Assembly: GCA_012861695.1 (NCBI GenBank)
Contig: JAAOOA010000086.1
Location: 7,345,885 to 7,409,884 of the forward strand
Origin: Trematomus loennbergii
Lineage: Eukaryota; Chordata; Actinopteri; Perciformes; Nototheniidae
DNA length: 64,000 nucleotides
Reading direction: 5' to 3'
Position 1 is the stretch's first letter, and the number at the start of each line of letters is the position of its first letter. Positions 52,246-64,000 of the stretch are shown in pieces. The position numbers and the translations under genes were made by a program. The notes under the pieces were generated by a model. The model was not told where the DNA came from, searched no databases, and saw nothing but the letters and a program-made list of their open reading frames with translations.

Positions 52246-54260
52246 TTCTACACTGTTGACCACAACATATTACTAGACCGACTGGAAAACTGGGTGGGAC
52301 TTTCGGCAACAGTTCTAAATTGGTTTGAATCCTACTTAAAGGACAGAAAAAACTTTGTTTCTATAGGTAAATACACATCTGAGTTGACAAATATGACATG
52401 TGGGGTTCCTCAAGGCTCCATCTACCACTGGCTCAGATAATGAAAAACTACAAAATAAGTTACCAAAGCTATGCGGATGACACCCAAATTTACATAACCA
52501 TTTCACCAGGAGACTATGCTCCAATTCAAACACTGAGTAAGTGCATTGAACAAATCAATGACTGGATGTGTCAGAACTTTCTCCAATTAAATAAAGATAA
52601 AACTGAGGTAATGGTTTTTGGAGCCAAGGCAGAACGTATAAAAGTTAGTGCTGAGCTTCAGCCTGCAATGTTCAAAACAACAGATAAAGCCAGAAATCTA
52701 GGTGTAGTCATGGACTCTGACCTGAGTTTCAACAGTCATCGACATTGAGAAACGGCCATGGTAAAGCAGCGTTCAGTTATTATGCTCCAAATATCTGGAA
52801 CAAACTCCCAGAAACCTGCAGGTCCGCTGCAACTCTTACTACTTTTAAATCCAGGCTGAAGACTTTTCTTTTTGCCGATGCTTTTAATTGATATATTCAT
52901 ATCTTAAACTGCACTGTAACTTTTATTATCTTTGCTTTTTATCTTTGCTTTTAACCTGTTAAGCCCTGAGCCTGTTTTTCAGGTCTCAGGCTCGAAAATG
53001 ACATTCCCAGAACAAATGACCATATCTTCCCTTCTAAAAGGGTTAAATTAATAATCTTTTTTCTCAAAGTAATGATAAACCTGTGAGTTGGATGTAGAAA
53101 AGTCAGAATCAATATAGATGTTTTTTATTTTAAAGAAAATTCAGATTTTACATAGTAAAACTGTAAATTATAGTGTCCGTCCAAAAATTCTTTTTTACTT
53201 ATAGTGAAAACTACCCTTGGATGATGGGTTGGTAGACTAAAAGCTTTAGGAATCCAAAGTACAACATATAATAAGTACCCTGTATCAAGATTGATGCAAA
53301 ACAAGTGACATTTGACCTTTTTAGAGAGGTTTAGCCAAAAACACTCCACCTCTGAGGTGATTTGGGTGGAAATAGTTTTTTTTTCATATCTCTGGAACCC
53401 ATTGGTCGATTTTGATGGTTGACACCTCTTTCTCACCGTTAGAGCCAATAGAATCGAAGGGCGAGTCCCCTACACACACTCATTGTGAAACAAAAAGGTG
53501 CGGGCTTTGCGCATGTAATTTTGCATTAGAGTGAAGCTACAGTCTAGCTCTGACATCTAGAAACGTAAAAGCATGGATTATCCGTTTTATTGCTCATGGA
53601 TTATCAGAAACCATTTCAAAGGGACACAGACACATTGGATGAACCTATGGATTAACTTCAGCAGCGTTTATATTGTTTTAATGCCATTGAAGACCACTTT
53701 GGAGAGACTACAGAGCCAAGGTAAAAATGTTAGCATTTTTAGCTACCTAGCGTCACCTGTTTTGTTTATAACGTCGCAAATTCGTATAATTCAGTGATAA
53801 TGAGGGTACCCATTGAATCAATGTCATGGATGTGGAGAAAAGATAAATAATAAGGTTTCGTGAGTGATTTTCGGTGCAGTAATCTGTTAGCATTTTTCGC
53901 TCGTTGCTAATTCAGAGGCTCATTGTGGGTTTTCTTTTGAAAAAAAATTAAAATTATCAGTTAGATGAGTTTCTTCCCGTTACATGGATATAAAACATTC
54001 ATAGTTTATTAAATGAACATGCCCTCAGACACTGTTTCCTGCAAGATGTTGCGGCAGTGCCCCGGTACCGGGGTCTCTCGGGCTTAACAGGTTAAATGAG
54101 TGTTTTTAAATGTCATTTGATATCATTGCTTTTAAATTAGTGTTTCTAGATATCATTTTATAATATGTTTCTTAATGCTCTTAATGTCTTTCATTTTTGT
54201 AAAGCACTTTGAATTGCCTTGTGTTGAAATGTGCTATATAAATAAACTTGCCTTGCCTTA
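52246..54260 (+). mobile_element. LINE (CR1/L2/Rex-type) with internal deletions and a MITE insertion
   Basis: A reverse-transcriptase fragment begins [17 protein letters not shown] and includes CGVPQGSI and the catalytic box YADDTQIY, then NFLQLNKDKTEVMVFG and ARNLGVVMDSDL. Two segments are missing: about 10 residues after GVPQGSI, and a larger block after SFNSH, where the sequence jumps to the C-terminal part (IWNKLPETCRSAATLTTFKS is readable to about 52890). The 3' UTR is interrupted by the TTAA-flanked MITE and resumes at 54092, ending tgtgctatataaataaac with ttgcc repeats. Confidence 0.88.
52955..54091. mobile_element. piggyBac-like MITE inserted in a LINE 3' region
   Basis: Perfect 12-bp terminal inverted repeats cctgttaagccc / gggcttaacagg are flanked by TTAA on both sides (52951-52954; 54092-54095), the target duplication of piggyBac elements. 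It is 1137 bp without an intact transposase. It splits the LINE 3' UTR, so it inserted after that LINE. A diverged relative lies at 3301-4222. Confidence 0.88.
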
Positions 54261-55937
54261 CATTTTGTCAAATTGGCACTAATAGCTGTTTATGACAATG
54301 CACCCTTGAAAATAAAAACACCTAACAATGGATTACTAAAGAAAACTTCAAATGTGATGAAATTAAGGAAACCTGTACAAAAGTAGTGTCTTTTTATCTA
54401 TACTTTAAACAACATGATGCCCAGAAAATGTAAGTCACACTGAATTTCAAAATATGCATGTATAATATGTATGTGTGTTCTGATTTGACTGCATTGTGAT
54501 TCATAGAAACAAGTGTGATTCTTTTATGCAAATTGGAGCAATCTGGTGCTAAGGGTTTTAAAGTAGCTCCGTGAGCTGTGCCACTAATGCAACTGCTGAC
54601 TGCGCTGATAAGCAGCCAAAATACAAAGCCAAACTAGAAAAATGTACTTCCTGTTGCTTTCAGAACATCAGTGCACTCTTTTTCACCTTACGCAGAATAT
54701 AGTTATCTGTTTAATTTACCACTCCTTTATCACTCAGTTGCTTTTTATTACACATTCATCTTATTTACATGCTAAGGGTTCTTGAAAAGTCATTTATTTT
54801 AGATTGTTGCTTTTAAATTGTCAATTTGTTTTACTTGTTCCTGTTTTATGGTGCGTGAGCTTTGCTGTGTGATTTGGGCCCCAAAACAATATTTGCACCG
54901 GGGCCAATCACAACCTTGTTTTACGCCACTGCAGACAAATCATATTTTAAATTCATGTTTTCATTTATGTGTCATGCTTTAACATATTATAATACATGTT
55001 TATTAGTATCATTTGGATCACAGAATGTTTAAATGAGAGTAACAAATGGATTTGTCATACACTGCGATTGCATTTATTTTTAAGTCTTGTTTAGGGCATA
55101 ACACAGCGATGTGAATATCTTGGTTTTTCCTGAGTTTACATTATTTCTCTATATTTCTTTCACAATTTTTGTATTTCATTCCATGTCGCTACAACATGTG
55201 ACTGTAAATGTATGTACATTTATAATATAAGTGTGATTGCCTCGGGGAGAGGATGTGTGTGTGTGTGTGTGTGTTGTGCAGTGTCAACACAATATTTCTG
55301 CAGCTCTATCTTTCATTTGTGGTCTCCATGATGAAAAAGGAAAACCAATAACAATTTGGTCACAAAGAAAAGGCTCGTAGGAACCTGAGTTTAGCTTTTT
55401 CCTGTAATGTAATAATGATCATTTTATTCATTTTACCAATATAAAGAACAAAACAAGATTAAAATAATATTAGCTCAACTTAAAAATGTAGTTCTGGATT
55501 TAGGACCTATAATTTTATCAAAGACTGTCTGCTCAAATCATATATAACTTCACATGAGTTGCCACGTCTGAACATTTTCACCAGTCTCCTGTGGTTTTCA
55601 TCTTGCCTCTAACCAGGATATACCTTGAGAATACTTGTCACATTAAATTGCTTCTTCTTAGTGTTTGGGTCAGAGTGAAAGCTTATTGATAGGAAGGCAG
55701 TGATAAGCAGATGGCTGGGGAGGCGCTTGTCAAGGCAATGTAGCAAAGCAGCTTTTGAAAAGTCTGTTTCAAGAACAGACACATTTTTCAGAAAAGTTGA
55801 AGTATTGTTGACCTTTCACTGCTCCAAAAATCCTTGTCAGAAAAAACAATGAGAAGCTTTATCTGAAATACTTGATGTTTCTGGTAGGGTAACAGGCTTA
55901 ATCAAATCTTACATGGACTTATGACATGTTTACTCAC

Positions 55938-56181
55938 CAAGCATGATGAGGGTGGTTGTCCCTTGTTCGTTTCCAGAAGGGTAGGTGGCGTACTCGCAGG
56001 TATATCGACCGGTGTCGGACATTTTAAGGTTAGAAATCCTAATGGACGGGTTCTCCAGGGTGTTGTGGAGGAAGACAACCCGGTCCTTGAAGGAAGGGTT
56101 GGGGAAACTCTGTCCGTAGATAGGGTGGTACACAGCAATGTTGTCCCTCTGACCATCAATGGGTTCCCAAATCCAAGACAC
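55938..56181 (-). CDS. nectin2: nectin-2-like exon: V-type Ig domain, second part
   Basis: This exon completes the V domain. It begins VSWIWEP with the C-strand tryptophan, continues through YHPIYGQSFPNP (the nectin C'-C'' region), and has the conserved DTGRYTC motif with the F-strand cysteine, followed by EYATYPSGNEQG of the FG loop used in nectin-nectin contacts. The acceptor CAG is at 56184-56182 and the donor G|GTGAGTA lies just below 55938. The exon is 244 bases, entering in phase 0 and leaving in phase 1. Its split last codon joins the next exon to make Ala in the AKPKN linker that is conserved in nectins. Reading frame and splice sites are intact. Confidence 0.93.
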
Positions 56182-58831
56182 CTGTCGGAACAAAAGTTTG
56201 AGGTTTTTGTTTGTCCAATATTTTTCTTTAAATTCCTATATCTCCATTAAGGACTCAGGTGTGTCTAGCTTTCATTTTAAAGTCATACGAATAAGATGAA
56301 AAAACATAAGGAGCTTTTCCAGAATGATCATCTATGATCGAATAATGTTGCCATAAATTCAGCGAACTTTGCCGTGTAACCATAGATATACGGACAACTT
56401 TCACTGGGTTCTTTGATAGTTAAGAAAACTTGTACGCATGTTCTGGAGTGTCTTTTTTCTATGATTTCTAAGTCGATTTGTGGGTGTTTTAATTGCAGTC
56501 ATGTCATACGTGATGATATGCTTGGAAGCAGTGTTTCCATTATGACTCTAAAAAAGAAGGAGTCTGATTTTTAGCATAAATTGCAGCAATCATGGGCTAA
56601 GGGCTTCAAAGTACCGTAATTGCTTCCATGAGCTGCGTGTCACCGCCACTGAAGCCGAGTGTTGATCATGGTGGTGAGAGGGAAAGATCCTCAGCCAAAG
56701 TACATTAGGTAGCTGTTCTTTGAGAAACCCCAGAATACCTTTAATAAGTAGGCTGTATAACTGCTAATTAAATGTTGAGCTGTATATTAATCACCAATAG
56801 TGATCACAGTTAGAATGGGAAAGAATGCCCCTTCAGGCTTTATGTTAGTGTCCTTGTGTGGTAACCCCTGCCACCAGTGGGTCAAAGGGTGAGAGCTGGC
56901 TTGTGTTGTAAAGAGCTTTGAGTGGTTGCTAACACTAGAGCTAAAAAAGCACTTGCAGTGTTTTCTTTTGGGTCTATCCATACATTAAAGCGTATATGGG
57001 AACACATCATATAGGAAATATTCTATGTTTTTGATTTGGCATTGATAGCCTACAGTTTTTTTCAGGCTTATTAAAAATGTAGAAATGTACAGAGATACAA
57101 AGCTTAGTTGATATATTAACTGACTCCATAGGGTTAGGGTTAGGGTTGGCACAATACTATTTGACTTTAGCTTAATTATAACTTGAAGTACAGTAAACTG
57201 TATGTTGTATACACTAGGTACTGTACTTATTCATATATCCATTTATAATATAAATGCATATGGAAATCCGATAGTAATCTATATGAGAAATGAAGACGTG
57301 TATTACACATACTGTAATCATATGCGAGAACCATCATTTCTGACATTTCCCGAGTTGTTGAAATCTGCACAGTTCTACCTTCTTCAAACCTGAAATAATT
57401 CCACTCTTAAAGTAGAAGCAAAATGTCAAACTCAATTAAAGCTGCCAGCGTAAGGAGCCCACCATCTATTGTTAGATTTAATTAAAGGTTTCTTAGACTG
57501 TAGCCATTTCATCATACTTCTTATGGTTTCTGATATGTGAGAGGTATTGATATCTGTAATGGCTGTATGAGACTCTACCACAAGGGAGAACAATGTGATG
57601 TTATACCAAATTGATTTTCCTTTCTCTCCAGTTTTCAAAGTGACAGTGTTAAATACAAAGCACTGACTAGAGTGGTAGAGCAAGAAGGTGAGGGAATAAA
57701 GTTAATCAATACACCTTTAGCAAATCTATCTATTAGTATTATGACATCTGGAGGAGCAGGGGAGAGAAAGCAGTGGCTTGATGGTTTGTGGAGAGGAAGA
57801 CTGGTTGTAACCTGTCTCTCAGAGCAGATTGGTGGGTGAGCATGCTTGTTAGATGTTGATTTTAGGCAAAATATCACAAAATTAGATCTGCAATTTCCAT
57901 AGTTTTCCATGTGAACAAATAGCACATTGATTGCATCCACAACTCAGAGCAGTAGGGATCACACAAGCGTAAAATAGATATATATTTGATTTTGCTATGA
58001 AAACTGTACTTATTTAAGTATCCTTGCAAAAACTAAATATGACAGGAATAGACTTGAACATATCATAATAATGTTCTGATTTCCCTTTGACCGATATTAA
58101 CAGAGCTTGAACGCATCATAGTGCAACTCAACCTTGCTCCATCGACCACTTGGTCGCTAGTGTTGCTTGGACCGCTAACGGCTAGCTTTAACTAGCTCTC
58201 CCCTGCTGATTACAAAACAGATTGTGGTTCACAATGTAGCAATTATCAGGGAAAATATAGTGTTGGTCCCCTGGAAGCATTCATGGTGAGTTTACTGCCT
58301 CCCAAACACATTTTCAATCAAAAAGGGCTGTCACGAGAACCACTTCTTGGTACTCAAGTATTGGTTCTTGTGACAGCCCTAGTCAAGACAAAAGGTTTGC
58401 CATATAATCAACAGCACCATTGTTGGCTGCATTGGACTCGCACGTTTTTGCGAAGGTGAGTACGTATGCGGGGTAGGGGATTTAAGAGAACTTTTCTCTA
58501 AGGACATTTTATATATATATATATACTAAGTCAATACAAACGATTCCTATCGGCAAAGAAATGCTAATTATTGAGCCTTTCCATCTACCATCTACCACTA
58601 TGCAAATATGAGGGAGTTGTACTCTTAAATGAACAGGTGGTGGTAATCTTTTGTTTTATAAATCTCTTCTGTGTTGCTTTTTTATACAGATGGCTGGAAA
58701 CGCACTTAATAACTCATTTTTCGTTGCTAAAATAAACACATAGGTTCCTTTAGAAAGCAATCTTACATAGTCATTCTGAGTTCCAGAGTTTCCATAGCCA
58801 CTTAAAAACCCAAAGTAGTCTTCCATCGTAC
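56182..58831 (-). other. nectin-2 intron inside the V domain (2650 bp, phase 0)
   Basis: This intron lies between the two V-domain exons and has a GTACG donor and a GACAG acceptor on the minus strand. Apart from a short hairpin at 58324-58380 and three TTAGGG-like units at about 57129-57147, it is AT-rich sequence in which I see no gene. Confidence 0.85.
58324..58380. repeat. short hairpin, possible minimal MITE
   Basis: Arms agggctgtcacgagaacca and tggttcttgtgacagccct pair across a loop of about 19 bases, with one mismatched position. The agggctgt ends recall hAT-type TIRs, but no clean target duplication was found. Confidence 0.6.
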
Positions 58832-58944
58832 CTGTGTGAGTTTGGTCCGGCCTCCTCCATCGATGAACTCGCAGCGGAGATCAACAGTCTCTGTGGGGTA
58901 CGCCTCCACCTCCTCCTCTACACGCACTTTCTGAGATACGATCC
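58832..58944 (-). CDS. nectin2: nectin-2-like exon: V-type Ig domain, first part
   Basis: This is the first coding exon of the nectin in the window. It encodes the start of the mature protein and the first half of the membrane-distal V-type Ig domain, the part that makes trans contacts with nectins on a neighbouring cell. It has 38 codons, the first completed by one base from an upstream exon. The B-strand cysteine is at residue 25 (VDLRCEF) and the exon ends TKLTQ. The acceptor is a pyrimidine tract plus CAG just above 58944; the donor is CAG|GTACG at 58831-58830. It enters in phase 1 and leaves in phase 0. A hydrophobic stretch in the same frame just upstream resembles a signal peptide, but the strong acceptor and entry phase point to a separate signal-peptide exon beyond 64000. 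Family assignment is secure from the following exons. Confidence 0.88.
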
Positions 58945-59124
58945 CTGAAGGAAGAGGAAGAAGGAGGAGACAAAGAGGAAGATTATGATTCATCCACTAA
59001 ACCAATATTGTGTGAATAATTGAACATGTTTGTTTGTATTGGAAAGGAAAGAGGAACTTGAACTAACAAAGGATAAGATGGAAAAGATCAAGAAAGAGAA
59101 AAAGCAATCAGGGAACAATCTGGA

Positions 59125-59335
59125 AGGCAGCAGCAGCTCAGCCTGTCGAGCCTTTGGTTGGGAACCGGAAGGTCGTCGGTTCAAGACCCCGGACACACTA
59201 AGGTCTGGTACTTTGAAAGCCTCCTGGGACTGCCAAGGGGCACTTAGGGAATGCACCAGACCCCCCAAATTGATCCCCTGTATTCAGTATATTGTAACTG
59301 CCCACTTCTCTTTATACTAGGATGGGCTAAAGTCG
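59125..59335 (+). mobile_element. tRNA-derived SINE
   Basis: An A-box-like agctcagcctgtcgag (59135-59150) and a B box ggttcaagacc (59178-59188) have tRNA spacing, preceded by ggttgggaaccggaaggtcg as in many fish SINEs. The tail contains ggggcacttagggaatgcac and gatgggctaaa. It lies in the 5' intron, opposite to the gene. Confidence 0.8.
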
Positions 59336-61679
59336 ACAAAAAAAGTCCATTTGAATTATATTCTATCCATTTGTATTATTTTGGTGCTTTAATTTAATTA
59401 CATTTCTATTATGTTGGAAGGAAGGATACATGAATGTGTTCACGATGATATGAAACAAGGTTATAAAGAAGTGTGACCGGAATGAGGGGGAATTAAGAAA
59501 GAAACAAAGAGATAACAGAAAGTTCTTTCAACAGACAGAAAAAGCATATGAATCATGAGCCCTTGATAAGAGCCCCAGGCATAGACTTAGCCGGCGTGTT
59601 TCAGGAAGACCCTCCTCATTACAAAAAAAGCTTGTCTACCAGGAGGCATCGCTAGGGGGCGAGCCTTTAGGAACCCCCCACGACTCCAGTACTGCTTATT
59701 TAATTGGATCGAGATTCAGTGGAAGGCACCTGTGAGTGTTGGCTTGAGAACAGGTTGAACAGAAACAAGTCGGGGGGGGGCTGTACAGATGAAAGGAGGA
59801 CGGGCAGAAGCGAGCACCTGCTGACCTGAGGGCTGTTTCAGTATTCTGCAGGTTTATTGGACGAGGAATGATTTCTTATCATTCCTTTCTAACCCTGTGA
59901 TCAACACACTGTGTGAGGCTTTGAGCCAAACGCATGTCTTGTAAGACTTCTTTTGAACTTATTCTTGGTACAATTCATATATATAAGTAACAAACTATGC
60001 AGCTGTGATGCCCTTTTATCCGTTCTTTTTCCCCCCAAACAAGAATCAATGATGGCCCAGATCCCGCCTGTCAGGTCTCTGCTCTGTTCAAATACACCCA
60101 GGAGAGCCCGGCTTGCACTGACTCTCAGACAGATTTGACAAATAAAGCTCGTGTAGCAGAAAAATGCATTTGAGGCTTTCAACAAGTAGAGGAGTTTGCA
60201 GGAAAGCATCAGAAAAACCCTGATCATGACACAAAAGGAAGCCTAGGTACTTTAAAGTGGACCGTAGACTTGTTTTCTGTGTTTATTAAAACGATTTAGG
60301 CAGTTTAGAGAATTTTTAGCAATGGTTTTGTTTTGACTAGTTGTCAGCACGCACCTCTCAACCGGGGAGACGAATTACAGCAGTTGTACCATGTTAAAAC
60401 TGTGTATTTGATGTATATGTATTATAAAGACAATAAATAACACTTGCTGTAGTGCATTTCTTGAAATGAATGCACTTTAATGAACTTGTAATCCTTCTCA
60501 TAAAATGGTGAAATTGACTGAAAGAGAATAAAAACAAGAGGAAGGATCAGAGAGAGCAAGTTGTAATCCTTTGTTTATGCAAGTCCAGCAGCTCAATGTG
60601 TTTGGCAGATTCCATATACAATCAAGGGACATTTTTATTTCATTTCATTTCCTTTTGATACGATGAGCTCCGTCATTAAGCCTCTTTATTCTCACTCCCT
60701 CCCATCACTATGCTCCCCTATCCTCCCTCGCTCGCCCTGCTCCTTTAGCTGCTCCCTGCCTGGCGCCCATGCAGTGATCCGGACCCCTGCCATGAACCCC
60801 CTGCCAGTCCAATCCCACCAAGGCCTTCTCTCCCCCGCCTCCCCTCTGCCCGCTCAGCCAGCCTCTGCGCCTGTAAAGATACAATTATTGTGGGGAGCGG
60901 GCCTCTCGCTTCTCTTCACAAGAAACGTGGATAAGCGCTCGCTAACCGCTAGCTAGACCCGGGTGGTTGCAGTGAAAAAGCCTCTTAGTGTGCGAGGGAT
61001 TGATTAGGACAATATGCTCCATGCCACAGCAGAGAGGTGAATGGGCTGGCTGGGGTTTAGCCCGCGAATCAGCTGTAAAACACACATTAACAAAGAATTG
61101 GAAGTGTGTGTATGCCGGAGGGGGTGAGGAGTTGTTTTGGAATTGCAGCATGCATGCACCCACGTCTCCGCCCCAAGTGTGCAGGAATGTGTGTGTGTGA
61201 TTACTGTACGGCAGAGAGTGTGTGTTTGCATAAATCACACAATCTTGTTTTAATGTGACTGCATACAACACTGACAGTCATTGAACCACAGTCTCTACCC
61301 TGAGGGAGACAATGGGCTGTCAAGCTAGTTATCTCTTCCCACTGTAGGCACACAGGGACATGCACACACATGCAGGCAGATCACAGGCTGTCAGACGAGT
61401 TTATCCACGGCGTGAATCAACAGGAATAGCAGCGACGAACCAACAGTTCATCTCCGTCTTCCATTTCTGTCACGTTGTTCTTTTCCCTCCATATTTTGTG
61501 TCTCATGCACAAACACACACTCTCATTTCCCTTCAATTAAAAACGACAATGCACGTCTCCTACTATTTAGGAGGAAGCCGAAATGCAAAGATCCACACCA
61601 TATTGGGGAAACCACAAATAACATAAAGCTTTGGGGAATTCATGGCAGTCAATATAATTAATTATGTGGTGCAAAGACA

Positions 61680-61995
61680 CAGGAGAGGAAGAGGAAGATG
61701 ATGGAGAGGTGGTGAAAGACTAAAAAGTGAAAAGTCAGGAAGAGTCTGAAAGGAGAGGAACATGAAGAGGAATTCACGAGGAAGCAGAGCGCAGCAGTAA
61801 TAAAATAGCAACACGAAGAAAAGTCAGGAAGAAAATAAAGCAGAGAGACTGAAGGCGATAGAGCTGCAGGGGAGACTGGAGGAAGAAATTAAGAGAGATG
61901 AAGAATGATAGCAACTGCAGAGTAGAGATGTGAGATATGAGCAGATAAAAAGTGAAAAACAGTGAAAGAGTGAAAGGGAATGGAGCAAAGAGCAT
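61680..61995 (+). repeat. purine-rich low-complexity tract
   Basis: About 300 bp of mostly A and G on the plus strand (gaggaagaggaagatgatgg and similar), without a clear repeating unit. Confidence 0.8.
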
Positions 61996-64000
61996 GAGAT
62001 CGCATCAGAAATGATTCATTTCCTCAGAGTCTGGATTTAAAAAGCCCCGTGGAGGGCGAACTGAGAGCGGACGAGATGAAGGGAGAGGAAGAACAAAGTT
62101 TCTCTTCTCACTCTTTACACAGGCCTATAAGAACAACTTGCTCGCAAAATAAGTTGCAGCTGGTGGGCGTTTTGCTGTTCTTTTGGTTTTTGGGGTCAAG
62201 ATTCTGAGCTTTGTTGCAGTTATATTCAATAAGATGAGTTTTAAACGTATCCATACAAACAAAAGAATATGGTACTAAAGGCTTGAGAACATTGTCTGGA
62301 ATCTATAATTCACTTAAACTTCAGGGAGAAGGACTTAAACAGCTAAGTTAGAAGCCAAAACACTCGAGGCAACTTTTGGGAAAACATTTCACTTTACAGA
62401 TTAATAGTCGTTTTTAAAAGGGGCACTACACAATTATTTCAGTTGGATGTACTTCATTGTTTACAAATCACCCGTTCGCATTAATCTATCTTAAAGTCTT
62501 CCAGCTAATCAATTTGCTTTACCAAAATGTAATTTCTTTGTGAAAATAAAATAAAAGATGGATACTGTTGAGTGAAAGATAATATTAAGAAATGTACAAT
62601 GAGTACAAAAAACCTGAGTAAAAGATATATCTGCTTCTTCAATTCTTATTTCTTACGTTCCACAACGAATTGAAGTGAAACACCAAATTGTTGTAAGGCT
62701 CATAATTTTCTAACAATGTCTAAAGATATTTTAAAAGCTAGTTGACGGTTTTAATAGATTGTTTTCTTCCAACACACCATAAAAATGATATTTCCTTTTG
62801 CAAGAGAAGAACGATTTTCACTGAATGTTTCAGGCAGCTCAGGAAAAAAGTAGTTTTTTCTCAAAAACTTCTTCAAAGATCAATAAGAAACAAGGCTGAA
62901 TAGAGCTGCTTTCAGATCAGGCAAATACTCTTGAAAAAATAGAAAGAAAAATAAACCCTGAGCCATAGATCAATGACGAGACACATTCTATGTTCTGCCT
63001 CTTGATCAACGGTCAACACAAGCTATGAGATGTATTATCCTGACTAAACTCAGATCCTGATTGTTACAGTAGTAGAACTTGAAAACGGTGACTTCACATT
63101 AAACTATGCTTCCATTGTGTCCTCGCAGTGATTCATACGTATGTTTTCCTGCTATCAAGGAGATTGGTGTCAATGCGCCACTCTGATCATCTCAGTCTTC
63201 TCCATTATTTGCTCACAACCCCAACGATCCCACAATTTGCGACTTATCCTCAGAAGGAGTCACCGACGATGGGAGCATCGGCTGTACGTAAATTGGAAAG
63301 CGAAAGAGAAGAGGCGGTTAAATGAACGGCCACACTCCGCTTCCCCCCCGATGCACCGGAGACATGAATCACAGTTAATTGACATTTAGAGGCTTGTGGC
63401 ATTTGCCTGTTTATGTGGTGCTTCCCCGTGTAGACAGTCACGCAGCGTAAAGCGTGAGGAATATGCTGATGGGGGTGCACACTCATGCACATTATCATCC
63501 AAATCACATACTTATAGATGAGCGGTGAACCACAGCGGTTTTGTTTTGGGCGCTCATAATGTCAGTTATGTCAGCTTTTATCTGGGTGATTGGCAAGAGC
63601 TTTCAGACACTTAATTGGAACGAGTTAACACGTGTGAAAGCTAAAAGTGTTGCAAAGAGAACTATTTGTACACAACAGCAGGCTATGTCACCGCTAGTTG
63701 TATTCTCTTTGTGAACAAATGAGACAAAAGCCCAGATGACAGGCAGAAAGGTAATACATTCAAAGACAAATCTATTTATTCATCAGAATACACTTATTCC
63801 CTGGGGAAATTAGGTATCGTGATAGTTGCACCATATTCAAATTAAATAAATAAACACAAGTTGAAGTAAAAACATGAAATAAAAGTCATTGTAGCCATAG
63901 GGACACAGCATCTGAGGCAATGCAAAAGGCGGCAACTCAGCAGCGAAAGAAAATACAAAATCTCTCTCTACAAGAACGTTGAAAGAGGATACAGCTTAAT

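Larger units (their letters stand above)
42496..55937 (-). other. nectin-2 intron between the V and Ig2 exons (13.4 kb)
   Basis: This is a large intron rich in transposon remnants, listed separately: a hAT MITE (44435-44997), a LINE 3' end (47141-47790), an L2-type tail (about 49388-49752), a tandem repeat (about 50456-50700), a LINE (52246-54260) and the piggyBac-like MITE within it. I see nothing recognisable in 42570-44430, 45000-47140, 50710-52240 or 54260-55930 except a possible hAT end (gttttacgccactg, about 54919-54932). Confidence 0.85.
58945..64000 (-). other. 5' intron of nectin-2 leading to an off-window signal-peptide exon
   Basis: The sequence upstream of the first V exon must be intron, because that exon starts in phase 1 with no convincing start exon in the window. 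It holds a tRNA-derived SINE (about 59125-59335), a purine-rich stretch (61680-61995) and otherwise unremarkable sequence. The gene's promoter is not in view. Confidence 0.7.

Noticed and set aside
54880..54932. Possible hAT end (acgccactg) with a ggggcc-rich neighbour
   Set aside because: Only one end was found, with no partner TIR or target duplication.
57129..57147. TTAGGG-like telomeric repeat
   Set aside because: Only three units; too short to suggest an interstitial telomere or a fusion.
58945..58993. Hydrophobic leader (NHNLPLCLLLLPLP) directly before the V exon, as a signal peptide in the same exon
   Set aside because: It coincides with the polypyrimidine tract of a good acceptor (CTTCCTTCAG), and the entry phase matches a separate signal-peptide exon. 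Not fully excluded without transcripts.

Overview
The window looks like nuclear DNA from a ray-finned (teleost) fish. The signs are large introns, long CA/GT microsatellites, tRNA-derived SINEs with L2-type tails, 5'-truncated CR1/L2/Rex-type LINEs, and abundant non-autonomous hAT, Harbinger-like and piggyBac-like elements. No prokaryotic operon, CRISPR array, phage or virus-derived locus was seen.

One protein-coding gene is recognisable: a nectin-2 (PVRL2-like) cell-adhesion gene on the minus strand. Six coding exons cover about 47.9 kb. They are V domain part 1 (58832-58944), V domain part 2 (55938-56181), Ig2 (42202-42495), Ig3 part 1 (36333-36450), Ig3 part 2 (35626-35773), and one terminal exon (11045-11655) holding the transmembrane helix, the cytoplasmic tail and the stop. 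The signal-peptide exon must lie beyond 64000. The splice sites are canonical and the phases agree everywhere except at Ig3 part 2, where one base is missing from a short G run. With that base counted, the visible coding sequence totals a multiple of three (510 codons including stop). The terminal exon resembles the short (alpha-type) nectin-2 isoform and ends in an A-x-Y-V PDZ-binding motif expected to bind afadin. Compared with mammalian nectins, the V domain is split by an extra phase-0 intron.

Layout: 1-11044 is downstream sequence with a hAT element (376-1395), a degenerate LINE carrying two inverted Harbinger-like MITEs (about 1799-3010), a piggyBac-like MITE copy (3301-4222), an unexplained long open frame (5558-6253) and a SINE (about 9040-9205). 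11656-35625 is a 24-kb intron with the longest CA tract and a hAT MITE. 35774-42201 contains two Ig introns, a locally duplicated repeat and a nested transposon cluster (38879-41642). 42496-55937 is a 13.4-kb intron with a second copy of the hAT MITE, two LINE fragments, an L2 tail, a CCAAT-rich tandem repeat and a piggyBac-like MITE inside a LINE 3' region. 56182-64000 is intron with a SINE and a short hairpin.

I found no convincing new multi-gene system. The observations most worth following are the single-base frame break in Ig3, the split V domain, two hAT MITEs with different ends that share an internal module, and the nested, datable transposon insertions.
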